Under the pieces are notes generated by a model that made no database searches, was not told the origin of the DNA, and was given only the letters and a program-made list of their open reading frames with translations. Source: Methanobacteriota archaeon (GTDB lineage Archaea > Thermoplasmatota > Thermoplasmata > SG8-5). Taken from it: a DNA stretch of 36,764 nucleotides. Position numbers and translations under genes: made by a program. Shown here piece after piece: positions 10,001 through 19,080 of the stretch. Location: NCBI GenBank assembly GCA_013791785.1, contig VMTD01000105.1:1-36764 (forward strand). Reading direction: 5' to 3'. Position 1 is the stretch's first letter, and each line of letters opens with the position of its first letter.

Positions 10001-10348
10001 AATGTCCCTGGCCGCCCCCCGGCGCTCAACACACTTCAAACAGTCAACCAGACCACCGGGGTTTGGGTGAGGGTCGAGAATTCCAATTATTACGTGGCTA
10101 TCGGCACCGTCTCCAATATCAGCATCAACCTTTCGCCCGGCTGGAACCTAGTTTCTTATCCCTATCATAAAATGATGTCCGTGTCACAGGCGCTGGCAGG
10201 CGTTCCATGGGACCGTGTTGAAATCATGGACCAGTACTCGCCTGGCCTTATCACAGAAATATACGATTCAGACACACTCTATCCCGGTAGCGGCTTCTGG
10301 GTTTATGTTACATCCAGCGCGGTCTGGAATGCCATAAACGTACCTTAG
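7100..10348 (+). CDS. Secreted M28-family Zn peptidase with five-repeat beta-propeller-like region
   Basis: GHYDTFSPG...APGADDNGSG, AFDGEEQGLKGS, INLDMIAYNP, SDHHSF; five YKMWYxG..W.I.YANSSDGINW repeats; C-terminal GWNLVSYP repeats. Confidence 0.9.
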   Translation: MNEICRNTVAYRWASVLIALSFLLMTIPMATGSPPVSSDDWDGSVPVRPTDFNSTDEIRNILYNIDESLMGKHIQALQDVGTRYSYRGDKCYQAADYIATVFERNGLDVYYDDFTLNTVVKMRNVVGVKPGTSTSNGTVIICGHYDTFSPGSYPWTDAPGADDNGSGVAAVMAAAEILSDYQFNLTIKFIAFDGEEQGLKGSYNYVSGAVAAGENITAVINLDMIAYNPDPGTVEVYIYEGNNGNSSWLKSFMGDIAVKYQHISRIQLVDAGRIWASDHHSFSAHFQSILLIERRFGSNPNYHRITDTIDKLNLTYCANITQVALAAVSELAGISSQDSMPPSHTPGTPSNGSYATATPNISIEVTDPGSVDAASVKFIVDGTQVTPAIHIIPLGLNFSYAPPTPFPDGKIVDISVSAADMLGNNFTHNWSFMVDAVFPEPPSNFGIESARIGAVKQGLNLDIDSPSDSKHALAPSVIYRDGEYKMWYMASNSSIYHISYANSSDGLTWQKHGVVLLYGVTGQPDDAHVGHHEVIFDGEYKMWYSGYNGTAWRIMYANSSDGINWVKHGVVLDLGLPGSLDATYALSPAVIKTDEYKMWYTGYDGLKYSILYANSSDGINWVKQNESQLSPGGPGKRWGDAIIAYPTVIHDNGTYHMWYNRVGSNYYQTHYASSSDGLTWEDQGIAIEASVDIGTPDRFQATYVSAMVVGNETKLWYSGFDGTNWRILFANITPQDPADDLTLSWTPSSSTDVVGYEIFRESRPSAFRQPMVRASPEKYTQPNGVTPWIFETEEINNVTAYGPVAGTDPPSFYLPDDNLIDLALYIRSGVGEWTKLMGGAGYSLDSVLGYVEILSPLFGPGCTFHAWYNHSGGRALRVDGQTVSDIRAGSASLLSYYYVIRAVDRAGNIAYCQDTVGKIATETSNPWTLLGNPFLTGQVPISEALAGLDWTAAKTWVPDNAPHQWTSNVPGRPPALNTLQTVNQTTGVWVRVENSNYYVAIGTVSNISINLSPGWNLVSYPYHKMMSVSQALAGVPWDRVEIMDQYSPGLITEIYDSDTLYPGSGFWVYVTSSAVWNAINVP

Positions 10349-10381
10349 ATAGATTTAATACCGATGAGCGTCTAGCATTCT

Positions 10382-10555
10382 ATGCTTCCGCTCGAAGACC
10401 GTGATGACATGCGTGATTTCGCGAGGATGATTCACGGAGCAAACGGAGGTACGCCCTACAGCGGGGCGCAGGCTCTCCTTCGGGAGGGCAAGGTTTCGCG
10501 GATTAATTACCCGCGAGATTATTCGGATGCCTTTTTTGGGTCCCTCCAGGACTGA
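10382..10555 (+). other. 57-aa small ORF or structured ncRNA locus (unresolved)
   Basis: MLPLEDRDDMRDFARMIHGANGGTPYSGAQALLREGKVSRINYPRDYSDAFFGSLQD*; below the ORF-track cutoff. The same DNA carries several hairpins, including GGCTCTCC-TTCG-GGAGGGC; TATA-like TTTAATA about 25 nt upstream. Confidence 0.45.
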
Positions 10556-10674
10556 GGTGTGACGCCTTTGCATGACTGGAGAACAACCCAGGCACCCTAC
10601 AACCCCTCGGCTAGGGTCAGGATACTGAGAGAGCTAAGCTTACCATGATGCTTTCTGTTACTGCCGAGGGACAA

Positions 10675-10691
10675 CCCCACCCTAGGCGGGG
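10675..10691 (-). terminator. Possible terminator hairpin downstream of the beta-helix gene
   Basis: On the minus strand CCCCGCC-TAG-GGTGGGG, located just after the stop at 10713. Confidence 0.35.
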
Positions 10692-10712
10692 GGCAACCCC
10701 ACCCTATTCTTC

Positions 10713-13700
10713 TCACAATCCCAATGGGTCCGATTCCTCCGGTTCGACATCCTGGTCAGTTTCATCTAAGAGGTCTTTTTCCGGTGCGGCCGCATCATCT
10801 TCCCCGGTGTTCTTGACAGGTTCATCGTCCTTGATGCCGGCCTGCCTCTTCAACCTCTTCAGTTTGACCCTGGTGCGCTTGAGATCCCTCCGCAGGGACC
10901 GATTGGCCATGTAGAGCATGGTTGTGAGTATCAGCAAACCGATGATGAGTCCGTACATGAGCCAGTCCATCATGTCACTGGTCTTCTCTTCTGTCACGGT
11001 GATGTACTGCCAACTGGTGGAATTTCCGATTGACCGACCCCCCTCGTCCTTCGCGGTGCCGGAAAGGGTAACGGTGTAAGTGGTGTTGTAGGCAAGCTGG
11101 GTTGCCGGTAGGAATTTCATGCTTCTGCTGGTCTCGCTCCAAGTGAACGTGCCATTGACCGCTTCGGAAGCGTTCTTGAAACTGAAAGCATTTTCGACGG
11201 ACGTCCTGTTCATGGGATTGTTGAAGCTGATGCCCACATAGAATTCTCCCACACCCACCGGTATGGTGGCATTGTTCAGCGGGAATATGGCTACGATTTT
11301 CGGACCTTCAGGCACTTCCACCCCCTCCGTGTAGAAAACAAAACTGAACTTGTCCCCGGGCCATCCGTCGCCGTTTCCGTCCAGCTTCATGCCGCCCAGG
11401 TCCATTGCGGTTCCAAGGACAGTGATTCTGTATTCTGCGCCCTCTTGCAGCCCGGAATTGAGAACCAGCGTCAGGTTCCTGCCGCCGCCTGTGAATACCG
11501 ACGTGAACGGAGTATTCGGTGATATGGATATGGCGCTGGTGACAGAATTCAGATTCATCACCGCGCTGAAGTTGATGTATATTGCCGCCAGATCGGTGGG
11601 CACGCCCGTTTGGCTTGGGGTGGGATAATGCGAGAGGACCACCGGCGGCTCCGCCGTGGTTGCAAAGCCGAACGCGTAATCATCATCGGCTTCCGAAACG
11701 CCGTTCTGGTTCCCGTCCAGCGTCATGCCGTATATGGACATGGCATCGGAGGACATCCTCACTACATAATCGGTGTCGAAATCCAGTTTCTCGGTCGGTT
11801 GGAATGAGAATATGGTGTTCTCCGAGAACCAGTCCACGGTTCCGTTTGACGCTGTCCAGACAGTTGTCCCATCGGTATAATTGAAGGCGCCTTCCACCGA
11901 TGCAGTGTCCATGGAGCTGTCGAAAATCACATTGATGTAAGTGTTCACGTTCACGTTGAACGCCCCGGCAGGCGGATAAGTGCTGGTAATCCTCGGGGCC
12001 GGGGGCGCACCCCAGGTCATGAAATTCCAGGTATAATTTCCGTCTTTCAGAAGTTTCCCACCAATGTCTTTGGCGATGTTCCCGTCCAATTCGGCCGTAT
12101 AGCTGGTGTTTGTTTCCAGGGGCAGGTCCAGGGTGAACGTCATTTCTGTCTGTTCCAGGTTCCAGTATGCCGAACCGTCGGTAATGTTCCAGGTCTGATT
12201 TCCGTCCGTGTAGGAGAATGCCGCTTCCGCGGATGTTCTGTTCATCCTCTCCGAGAACATTATTTTGAACGGTTTGTTCGGGTCCACATCGAACTGGCCA
12301 TCTGCGGGCTGGGTGTAAATAACGTACGGCGCCTCATCATCGGTCATGAACTCCCATGTGAGCACATCCTGGGGCCATTGCCCACCCACGTCGGACAGGT
12401 CCTGGTCCAGAAGGTTTCCGATGATGTCCGTTGCCGTGCAGTTCACTGCCACGGTGTACAGCGTTTCGTAGGCCAGCGGAAGGGCCGGGGTGTAGACGGA
12501 AACATTCGTGACATCATCATGCACCCAGGTGCCGTTGGCAGATGTCCAGGTAGTGATTCCGTCGGTGTAATTGAAAGCGTTCGCAACCGACGTCCAGTTC
12601 ATTGTCTCGTTCCATGTTATGGTGATATCCGTGTCAATCAATACAGCGGTGCCGTTGGGGGTGTAATTGAGGGCGAAGGGCGCTTGGGCGGTGTCGGGGC
12701 CGAGGAGTTGGCCCGTATAGGGTTGCATTAGTGGGTAATTGTCAATAGCACCCCCTGTTATTAAGTACCCAACATCACCAATCCCGTCTATGCCAATCAT
12801 ATTTTGATTTGGACCGTAGTAGTGGTCAGTTCCTGAATAATCCGACCAGTAATTTCCACCCAAGGGATATCCATTATCAAATGAATCTCTAAAGAACCAA
12901 ACGCCGTTATACTGATTGTTTATAAATGAGTTATGATAAATTTCATTGTCAGCACTAATATCCATGCCATCACTTATGTCCACACCAAATTCAAAATTAC
13001 TTATTATATTATCTGAAAATGTATTGTTTTTACTCCCTTGAATATATAGCCCCCTGTCAAAGGGGCTGTTTAGGGAATTGTTGTGATTGAAAGTATTGTT
13101 CTTAAAAATATTATAATCAGAGGACATAATCTCCAAACCATGCCTAGTTGTTTGGCCACTATTGTTCAAAACGCTGTTATTATTGCTCCGGACAATCAAA
13201 AATGCGGTTTGAACATTATTAAACACACACCTTTGAAAGCAATTATCATTTGACCTATCAGTTAATATCCCACACCCGATGTTTGAAAAAGAACTATTTG
13301 ATATATTCACGTTAATGCAAAATCCCAAAAGGATTCCATTAGAACCGCCAGTCATGTTCTGATTGCTGATATTTACATTCGAACAATTAACAAGAATTAA
13401 TTCCCCGAATTCATCTTGTATAATTAAACCAGTTTGATTCTTAATAAAAGAAACCGGTTTTCCATTCACTGTGTTGGACAAATCTATTTTATGCGTGTCC
13501 CAGTACTCAAGCGAGTCCCCACGAATGTGAATACTGCAATCCACAAGGGTATTGTTATGAATATGCTCATACATTGTTTCAGCAAGGTGAATGCCAATTG
13601 AATTATTACTCAGATGGTTGTTCCATATTTCTACGTTAGTACAGTTATATTCTACCCATAATGCATTTGACGAAGTATTAGAAATAGTATTGTTATCTAT

Positions 13701-14261
13701 TTCACAATCGTCAGAATGGTATAGATATACCCCGTACACCTGGCTATTTTCAATGGTATTATTTCTAATATTGATGTAACTGGAAAAAATCATATTAATA
13801 CTATATTGACTCGTGTTGAGTATAGTATTATTTAATATGGAAATATTATGACAATTTGTTTGGATATCAATTCCTTTTTCGTTACCTTCAATCGTGCAGT
13901 TAAAAATAGTGCCATTTATAACTTCTGACAATCGAATACCAACATTTACGCCCCCGTCATGAAGGTAGTTATTTCTTATTATGAAACTTAGATTTGTTTT
14001 TGAAATATCAATCCCATTGCCTGTTGTTGAGTCGATGTCATACTCTTCAATGACGTACGGATCACCTGGGGTACCGAATCCACTCCACGTTTCTGTTGTG
14101 GCCTGAGCAATAAAATCCGCATCACCCACGATGATTATCGGCGTATGCGGCGTCAGCGCCGTTATGCTCGGAACAACTTCCCCGGACTCAGCCGGTCCCA
14201 CCAGCATGATGCCGCCAAGAGCCAGGCTCGCGGCGAGAAGCATGCTCAACATCGCTTTCAT
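10713..14261 (-). CDS. Giant secreted surface protein: parallel beta-helix (NosD-like) plus several Ig-like (Big_5/SbsA-like) domains plus C-terminal TM
   Basis: Signal peptide MKAMLSMLLAASLALGGIMLVGPAES; N-rich beta-helix repeats (NNTISNTSS, NNSIGIHL); repeated MNRTSVENAFSY/FNYTDG..W modules; TM and acidic tail. Confidence 0.88.
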   Translation of the reverse strand: MKAMLSMLLAASLALGGIMLVGPAESGEVVPSITALTPHTPIIIVGDADFIAQATTETWSGFGTPGDPYVIEEYDIDSTTGNGIDISKTNLSFIIRNNYLHDGGVNVGIRLSEVINGTIFNCTIEGNEKGIDIQTNCHNISILNNTILNTSQYSINMIFSSYINIRNNTIENSQVYGVYLYHSDDCEIDNNTISNTSSNALWVEYNCTNVEIWNNHLSNNSIGIHLAETMYEHIHNNTLVDCSIHIRGDSLEYWDTHKIDLSNTVNGKPVSFIKNQTGLIIQDEFGELILVNCSNVNISNQNMTGGSNGILLGFCINVNISNSSFSNIGCGILTDRSNDNCFQRCVFNNVQTAFLIVRSNNNSVLNNSGQTTRHGLEIMSSDYNIFKNNTFNHNNSLNSPFDRGLYIQGSKNNTFSDNIISNFEFGVDISDGMDISADNEIYHNSFINNQYNGVWFFRDSFDNGYPLGGNYWSDYSGTDHYYGPNQNMIGIDGIGDVGYLITGGAIDNYPLMQPYTGQLLGPDTAQAPFALNYTPNGTAVLIDTDITITWNETMNWTSVANAFNYTDGITTWTSANGTWVHDDVTNVSVYTPALPLAYETLYTVAVNCTATDIIGNLLDQDLSDVGGQWPQDVLTWEFMTDDEAPYVIYTQPADGQFDVDPNKPFKIMFSERMNRTSAEAAFSYTDGNQTWNITDGSAYWNLEQTEMTFTLDLPLETNTSYTAELDGNIAKDIGGKLLKDGNYTWNFMTWGAPPAPRITSTYPPAGAFNVNVNTYINVIFDSSMDTASVEGAFNYTDGTTVWTASNGTVDWFSENTIFSFQPTEKLDFDTDYVVRMSSDAMSIYGMTLDGNQNGVSEADDDYAFGFATTAEPPVVLSHYPTPSQTGVPTDLAAIYINFSAVMNLNSVTSAISISPNTPFTSVFTGGGRNLTLVLNSGLQEGAEYRITVLGTAMDLGGMKLDGNGDGWPGDKFSFVFYTEGVEVPEGPKIVAIFPLNNATIPVGVGEFYVGISFNNPMNRTSVENAFSFKNASEAVNGTFTWSETSRSMKFLPATQLAYNTTYTVTLSGTAKDEGGRSIGNSTSWQYITVTEEKTSDMMDWLMYGLIIGLLILTTMLYMANRSLRRDLKRTRVKLKRLKRQAGIKDDEPVKNTGEDDAAAPEKDLLDETDQDVEPEESDPLGL

Positions 14262-14385
14262 GTATAGGGCATGAAAGATACAATTTATAAATGTATTGAT
14301 ACAAGAGGTAATGCCAATAATTTGTAAGGACATTGGCAAACAATTTTAAACATCGAAACCTTCCCGTTTTCATGGAGGTTGCCAA

Positions 14386-14559
14386 ATGGTAGCAGTGGTT
14401 AACAAAGACGAATGTGTCGGATGCGGACTTTGCGTGGACGTGTGCCCCAACGGTGCAATAAAGATGGAGGACGGCATCGCGGTTATCGATGCCGACGCAT
14501 GCATCGATTGCGAGGTCTGCGTGGGCGAATGTCCCAACGGCGCAATATCGATGAAGTAA
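14386..14559 (+). CDS. 2[4Fe-4S] ferredoxin
   Basis: MVAVVNKDECVGCGLCVDVCPNGAIKMEDGIAVIDADACIDCEVCVGECPNGAISMK*; two CxxCxxCxxxCP motifs; absent from the ORF track because it is only 57 aa. Confidence 0.95.
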   Translation: MVAVVNKDECVGCGLCVDVCPNGAIKMEDGIAVIDADACIDCEVCVGECPNGAISMK

Positions 14560-14578
14560 GTTCCCGGGAGGAATAACA

Positions 14579-14815
14579 TTGGAGATAATATACATCCTGG
14601 CCAAGGTGGATGCCGGCCATGCCGAGTCCATTCTGTCCAGGCTGAGAGACGTGGAGGGCGTGGCCTTTGCTCATGCCGTTACCGGTTCATTTGATTTTCT
14701 CATAGCCATGGAGGGCGAGAGCCTGGCCAAGCTTCTTTCGCGTTCAATGAAGGAGATAGGGTGCATGGAAGGGATAAAGTCCACCGAGACGCTGGTGGCG
14801 ATAAGGTTGGACTGA
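14579..14815 (+). CDS. Stand-alone Lrp/AsnC ligand-binding (RAM) domain protein
   Basis: MEIIYILAKVDAGHAESILSRLRDVEGVAFAHAVTGSFDFLIAMEG...; TTG start. Confidence 0.8.
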   Translation: MEIIYILAKVDAGHAESILSRLRDVEGVAFAHAVTGSFDFLIAMEGESLAKLLSRSMKEIGCMEGIKSTETLVAIRLD

Positions 14816-14934
14816 ATTTGTTGATGTAAGTGGTTGGCTGGAACCAGCCGCTGGACCGGGGCGGCCGGTGTTGGGGTGATGATAATTTCCTCAACAGGCA
14901 TTGGCACTGTTTTTGAGTTAATAAATAAAAACAG

Positions 14935-15007
14935 CGCCCCGGTCGGAATTTGAATCCGAGTCGAAGCCTCGACAGGGCTTCATGATAGGCCGCTACACTA
15001 CCGGGGC
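14935..15007 (-). tRNA. tRNA-Asp (GUC)
   Basis: Reverse complement GCCCCGGTAGTGTAGCGGCCTATCATGAAGCCCTGTCGAGGCTTCGACTCGGATTCAAATTCCGACCGGGGCG; anticodon loop CTGTCGA; T arm TCGGA-TTCAAAT-TCCGA; 7-bp acceptor stem. Confidence 0.93.
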
Positions 15008-15228
15008 GTATGATACCATTAACCTAACTGAGCCACGGGGTGTAGTGAAGCTCGTCCGGAGAGCCGCTTATGGCTCGAAGGCGAGATTGTTACACTACCG
15101 GGGCGTTCACAGACTGCTTTTTTTTCATCCTTCGCATCGCAATCTCCAAACACCGTCGCATTTTCGTCAGGTGTGGTGGAACCCCCGAGATAAAACCTTG
15201 TTTATGTACTTTGCGCCCCAATCAACTG

Positions 15229-16062
15229 TTACTTAATCTCCACAATCTCCAGCGAGAAATCTGCTGCCTTGACGGAATGCGTCAGCCAGCCCAGCGAGAT
15301 GACGTCCGCGAATTCCGCATATGCCAGTATGTTGTCCGGATTTATCCTGCCGGAGATCTCAATCCTCGCTTTGGGGTTTATTTTTCTGATGCGGGTCGCG
15401 GCCTCCCTCGCCATCTCCGGGGCCATGTTGTCCAGCATGATTATGTCGGCGCCGGTTCCGGCGGCTTCCTCCGCGCCTGCAATGTCAACGACCTCGACTT
15501 CCACAATCGGGGCCTTTCCATGCTCCCTAGCCATGGCCACAGCTTCCGTGATGGTGCTGACTAATCGAAGATGATTATCCTTGATGAGGTACTGGTCGTA
15601 CAGCCCCTCCCGATGCCGAACACCGCCTCCCAGTTCAACGGCGTCCTTTTCCCACTTCCTGAGGCCTGGCGTCGTTTTTCTGGTGGCGGCAATGCTGATT
15701 ACGGGATTCACAGCCCTGCAGGCATCCACCAATTCCCTTGTGATAGTGGCTATGCCGCTGAGCCGCTGGATAAAATTCAGAGCCAGTCTTTCCGTTTTCA
15801 GGAGTGCATCCGCCCTTCCACGGATTTTCATGACAATGTCTCCATTCCTGGCCAGGTCCCCGTCCCTGATGATTATTTCGGTTTCCAGGCCGACATGCCC
15901 GAATATCTCGGCGGCAACATCTATCCCGGCAACGACGCAGTCCTGCTTTACCAGAATGATGGCTTCAACCATCTGGTCCCAGGCTATTGCCTCGGTGGTG
16001 ATATCGCCATCACCCAGGTCTTCAGCGAGAAATTCATGTGGGGCTTTCATGTGCTCAATCAT
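15229..16062 (-). CDS. nadC: Nicotinate-nucleotide pyrophosphorylase (carboxylating)
   Basis: EDLGDGDITTEAI, RLSGIATITRELV, ATRKTTPGLRKWEKDAVELGGGVRHREGLYDQYLIKDNH. Confidence 0.95.
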   Translation of the reverse strand: MIEHMKAPHEFLAEDLGDGDITTEAIAWDQMVEAIILVKQDCVVAGIDVAAEIFGHVGLETEIIIRDGDLARNGDIVMKIRGRADALLKTERLALNFIQRLSGIATITRELVDACRAVNPVISIAATRKTTPGLRKWEKDAVELGGGVRHREGLYDQYLIKDNHLRLVSTITEAVAMAREHGKAPIVEVEVVDIAGAEEAAGTGADIIMLDNMAPEMAREAATRIRKINPKARIEISGRINPDNILAYAEFADVISLGWLTHSVKAADFSLEIVEIK

Positions 16063-16128
16063 GTATTACCTGATAAAAATACTTTCTGGTACTTGTAAGG
16101 GGTCAATGGTGAAGCCACTTACAGGTCC

Positions 16129-16380
16129 TCAGAAATCTTCCGCGTCGGGTACAATTGCCTCGTCTGTTTCCAGGCGGAAAAGCACACCCATCTTCTTGAG
16201 AACCTCGTGGACCTTGTCCGCGAAGTAGATGGTATCATCGACACTGGCGTTCTTGCCCCACTCGTAAACGAAATCATAGTTACCTGTACATGGCTTGAAG
16301 CCGATCATCTGGAGCCTGTCCACTACTTCGGAGGGCAGATTTCCCTCGGTGCTGAACATGACTGTGAGATACGTCCTCAT
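16129..16380 (-). CDS. Conserved small hypothetical protein
   Basis: 83-aa ORF with good composition between annotated genes. Confidence 0.6.
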   Translation of the reverse strand: MRTYLTVMFSTEGNLPSEVVDRLQMIGFKPCTGNYDFVYEWGKNASVDDTIYFADKVHEVLKKMGVLFRLETDEAIVPDAEDF

Positions 16381-16484
16381 CGGGTCTGAATAAGCTGCGA
16401 GATTATAAATAGTTTTGTCTGGCTTTTATTTGCCTCGCACACGGATACCTGTCATTGCATCCGGTAATGTTCTTATCTCAATAG

Positions 16485-17015
16485 ATGTATACCATGCGTA
16501 TGAGACCCAAGGTGCATGACTCTTGCTATGTGCACAGGACCGCGGTGATAATCGGCGATGTCACCATATCGGAGAATTGCGGCATCTGGCCCAATGCGGT
16601 TGTCAGGGGGGACGAATCTTCAGTCTTCATCGGCAAAAATTCCAATATCCAGGATTGCTGCGTCATCCATGTTACCACCGATACCCCCACAAAGATAGGC
16701 GACAATGTATCCCTGGGCCATGGTTGCGTGGTTCACGGGGCCACAATCGGTAACGATGTGATAGTCGGCATGAAGGCCGTGGTTCTGAACAGGGCGGTGA
16801 TTGGGGACGGCTGCGTCATCGCGGCCGGCGCACTGGTCAAGGAAGGCGCCGTAATCCCGCCGGGCAGCCTCGTCGTTGGCGTCCCCGGGAAGGTCGTCAG
16901 GGAATCCGATGCCGGTCTGGGGGAATACGCCAGGAAGAATGCTGCCACTTACGTCGACCTGGCCCGGCGCCACCGGAACGGCGAGTGGTCTGAGTACGAA
17001 CACCGGCAGGATTGA
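16485..17015 (+). CDS. Gamma-carbonic anhydrase-like hexapeptide-repeat protein
   Basis: Left-handed beta-helix hexapeptides: VIIGDVTISENCGIWPNAVVRGDESSVFIGKNSNIQDCCVIHVT...VSLGHGCVVHGATIGNDVIVGMKAVV. Confidence 0.9.
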   Translation: MYTMRMRPKVHDSCYVHRTAVIIGDVTISENCGIWPNAVVRGDESSVFIGKNSNIQDCCVIHVTTDTPTKIGDNVSLGHGCVVHGATIGNDVIVGMKAVVLNRAVIGDGCVIAAGALVKEGAVIPPGSLVVGVPGKVVRESDAGLGEYARKNAATYVDLARRHRNGEWSEYEHRQD

Positions 17016-17101
17016 TTGCCTGAACCGAATAATCAATCAATATTCCGAACAGGCTGAAAAACCTTTATAGATGCCTTCCAAATATCGGACGAGGTAATTC
17101 T

Positions 17102-18175
17102 ATGTCTCACAAGCGATTGCTTATACCCGGACCGACAGAATCTCCCATCGAGATTCTGCAGCAGCAGACCAGGTGGTTGATAGGGCACAGGAGCGCAGAG
17201 TATACGGCACTGTACACTGGCATAATCGATAAACTCGGAAAGTTCTTCGAGACCGAAATGCACAGGGCGACCCTGACCGCATCCGGAACTATCTGGATGG
17301 ACATCACAGCCAGAAATATTGTCAAGAACCGTGCTCTCGCCGGCGTGTGCGGCGCATTCTCTGACAGGATGTACAAGACCATAAGGGATGCCGGAAAGCA
17401 GGTTGACCCGCTGAAGGTCGAGCTCGGCAAGGCCATAAAACCGGAGATGGTCCTGGAGGCACTGGGCAAGGCTGACTACGACACGGTAGCCATAGTCCAC
17501 AACGAGACCTCGACCGGCGTTCGCAATCCCATCGAAGAAATCGGCAAGGCCATCAAGAAGGAATATCCTGACATAATGTTCGTCGTTGATGCCGTATCGT
17601 CTGCCGGCGGGGATTATCTGGTGCCGGAAAAGCTGAACGCCGACCTGATGTTCACATCCACCCAGAAGTGCTTTGCGCTTCCTCCCGGGCTGTCGATTGC
17701 TTTCTACTCGGACGCAGCGGTTGAGAGGGCCCGCTCGGTTCCGGGACGCGGCCATTACACCGACCTCATCGCCATCCATGATTATTATCAGAAGAAGAAG
17801 CAGAATCACACAACGCCGAACGTCAGCCTGATGTACGCTCTCGATTACCAGCTCGACCGCATGCTGAAGGAAGGTCACCAGGCAAGATACGAGCGGCATC
17901 TGGCCATGGCCGAGTACACCCGCAAATGGGCCTCCGAAAAGATGGAGATGTTCCCGGAGCCGGGCTACGAATCGGTTACGGTTTCAACCATCACCAACAC
18001 CCTGGGCAAGGACATAGGCGCCCTGAACAAGGCCCTGGGAAAGAGAGGCTACCAGATAGCCAACGGGTACGGCGAACTGAAGGAGAAGACATTCAGGATA
18101 GGCCACATGGGCGAGTGGACCCCGGATGAAATTAAATCATTGTTGTGGCACATAGACGACATATGGGGTGAGTGA
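17102..18175 (+). CDS. Class V aminotransferase (serine-pyruvate/alanine-glyoxylate type)
   Basis: MSHKRLLIPGPTESP, GHRSAEYTALY, FVVDAVSSAGGDYL, TSTQKCFALPPGLS (PLP Lys). Confidence 0.92.
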   Translation: MSHKRLLIPGPTESPIEILQQQTRWLIGHRSAEYTALYTGIIDKLGKFFETEMHRATLTASGTIWMDITARNIVKNRALAGVCGAFSDRMYKTIRDAGKQVDPLKVELGKAIKPEMVLEALGKADYDTVAIVHNETSTGVRNPIEEIGKAIKKEYPDIMFVVDAVSSAGGDYLVPEKLNADLMFTSTQKCFALPPGLSIAFYSDAAVERARSVPGRGHYTDLIAIHDYYQKKKQNHTTPNVSLMYALDYQLDRMLKEGHQARYERHLAMAEYTRKWASEKMEMFPEPGYESVTVSTITNTLGKDIGALNKALGKRGYQIANGYGELKEKTFRIGHMGEWTPDEIKSLLWHIDDIWGE

Positions 18176-19076
18176 AATGAAAATAATGGTATCTGACAAA
18201 CTTGCAGCCGAAGGCGTGAGGAAAATGGAGGCAGCAGGCCACGAAGTCCTCAAGGCCTGGGACGAGCCCAAGGAGAAGCTGCCTCAGCTCATAGCGGATT
18301 GCGATGCTCTTGTCATCAGGAGCGCAACAAAGGCCAACAAAGCGCTGATAGATGCCGCGCCTAAGCTCAAGGTCATCGGTCGCGCCGGAATTGGCCTGGA
18401 TAACGTCGACGTTGAGCATGCCAAGTCAAAAGGCATCGTCGTGGTTAACACGCCCACCGCTACCACAATCTCGGTTGCGGAGCTGACTTTCACGTTCATA
18501 CTGGCCTCCTATCGGGACATAATCACCGGAACCAATACCACCAAGGCCGGAAAGTGGGAGAAAAAGACCCTGAAGGGCAACGAAGTTTACGGAAAAACAC
18601 TTGGCGTTGCAGGTATCGGCCGCATAGGCCAGGCAGTGGCGGAACGTGCGGTCGCATTCGGCATGAACGTGCTTGCTTACGATCCATACGTCAAGAGCGA
18701 CAAGTATGAGAACGTCACTCTGGACGACCTTGCGGCCAGGAGCGATTTTATCACTCTTCATCTGCCGCTTACCCCGGAAACGAAGCACATGATATCCAAA
18801 AAACAGTTCGACAGCATGAAGAACGGCGTCGTAATTCTCAACGTTGCCAGGGGCGGAACGATTGATGAGAATGCCCTTTACGAGGCCATGAAATCCGGCA
18901 AGGTGAAGGCCGCGTGCCTGGATGTTTTCGAGGTCGAGCCGCCCACAGGAAACAAACTTCTGGAACTGCCCAACCTCCTCTGCACGCCCCATATCGGCGC
19001 CCAGACCGCAGAGGGTCAGACCAGGGCCGGCATCATGGTGGCCGAGGCAGTCCTGGAAAAGCTGGCGGGAAAGTGA
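18168..19076 (+). CDS. serA: D-3-phosphoglycerate dehydrogenase, short form without ACT domain
   Basis: SATKANKALIDAAPKLKVIGRAGIGLDNVDVEHAKSKGIVVVNTP; GVAGIGRIGQAVAERA; NVARGGTIDENAL. Confidence 0.9.
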   Translation: MSEMKIMVSDKLAAEGVRKMEAAGHEVLKAWDEPKEKLPQLIADCDALVIRSATKANKALIDAAPKLKVIGRAGIGLDNVDVEHAKSKGIVVVNTPTATTISVAELTFTFILASYRDIITGTNTTKAGKWEKKTLKGNEVYGKTLGVAGIGRIGQAVAERAVAFGMNVLAYDPYVKSDKYENVTLDDLAARSDFITLHLPLTPETKHMISKKQFDSMKNGVVILNVARGGTIDENALYEAMKSGKVKAACLDVFEVEPPTGNKLLELPNLLCTPHIGAQTAEGQTRAGIMVAEAVLEKLAGK

Positions 19077-19080
19077 AACC

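Noticed and set aside
10355-10573. 72-aa minus ORF
   Set aside because: No start context or family signal; the plus-strand small ORF/RNA reading is better supported.
15034-15105. A second functional tRNA gene
   Set aside because: Tried both strands: no T-arm GTTCRA consensus and no matching acceptor stem; treated as a fragment/hairpin.
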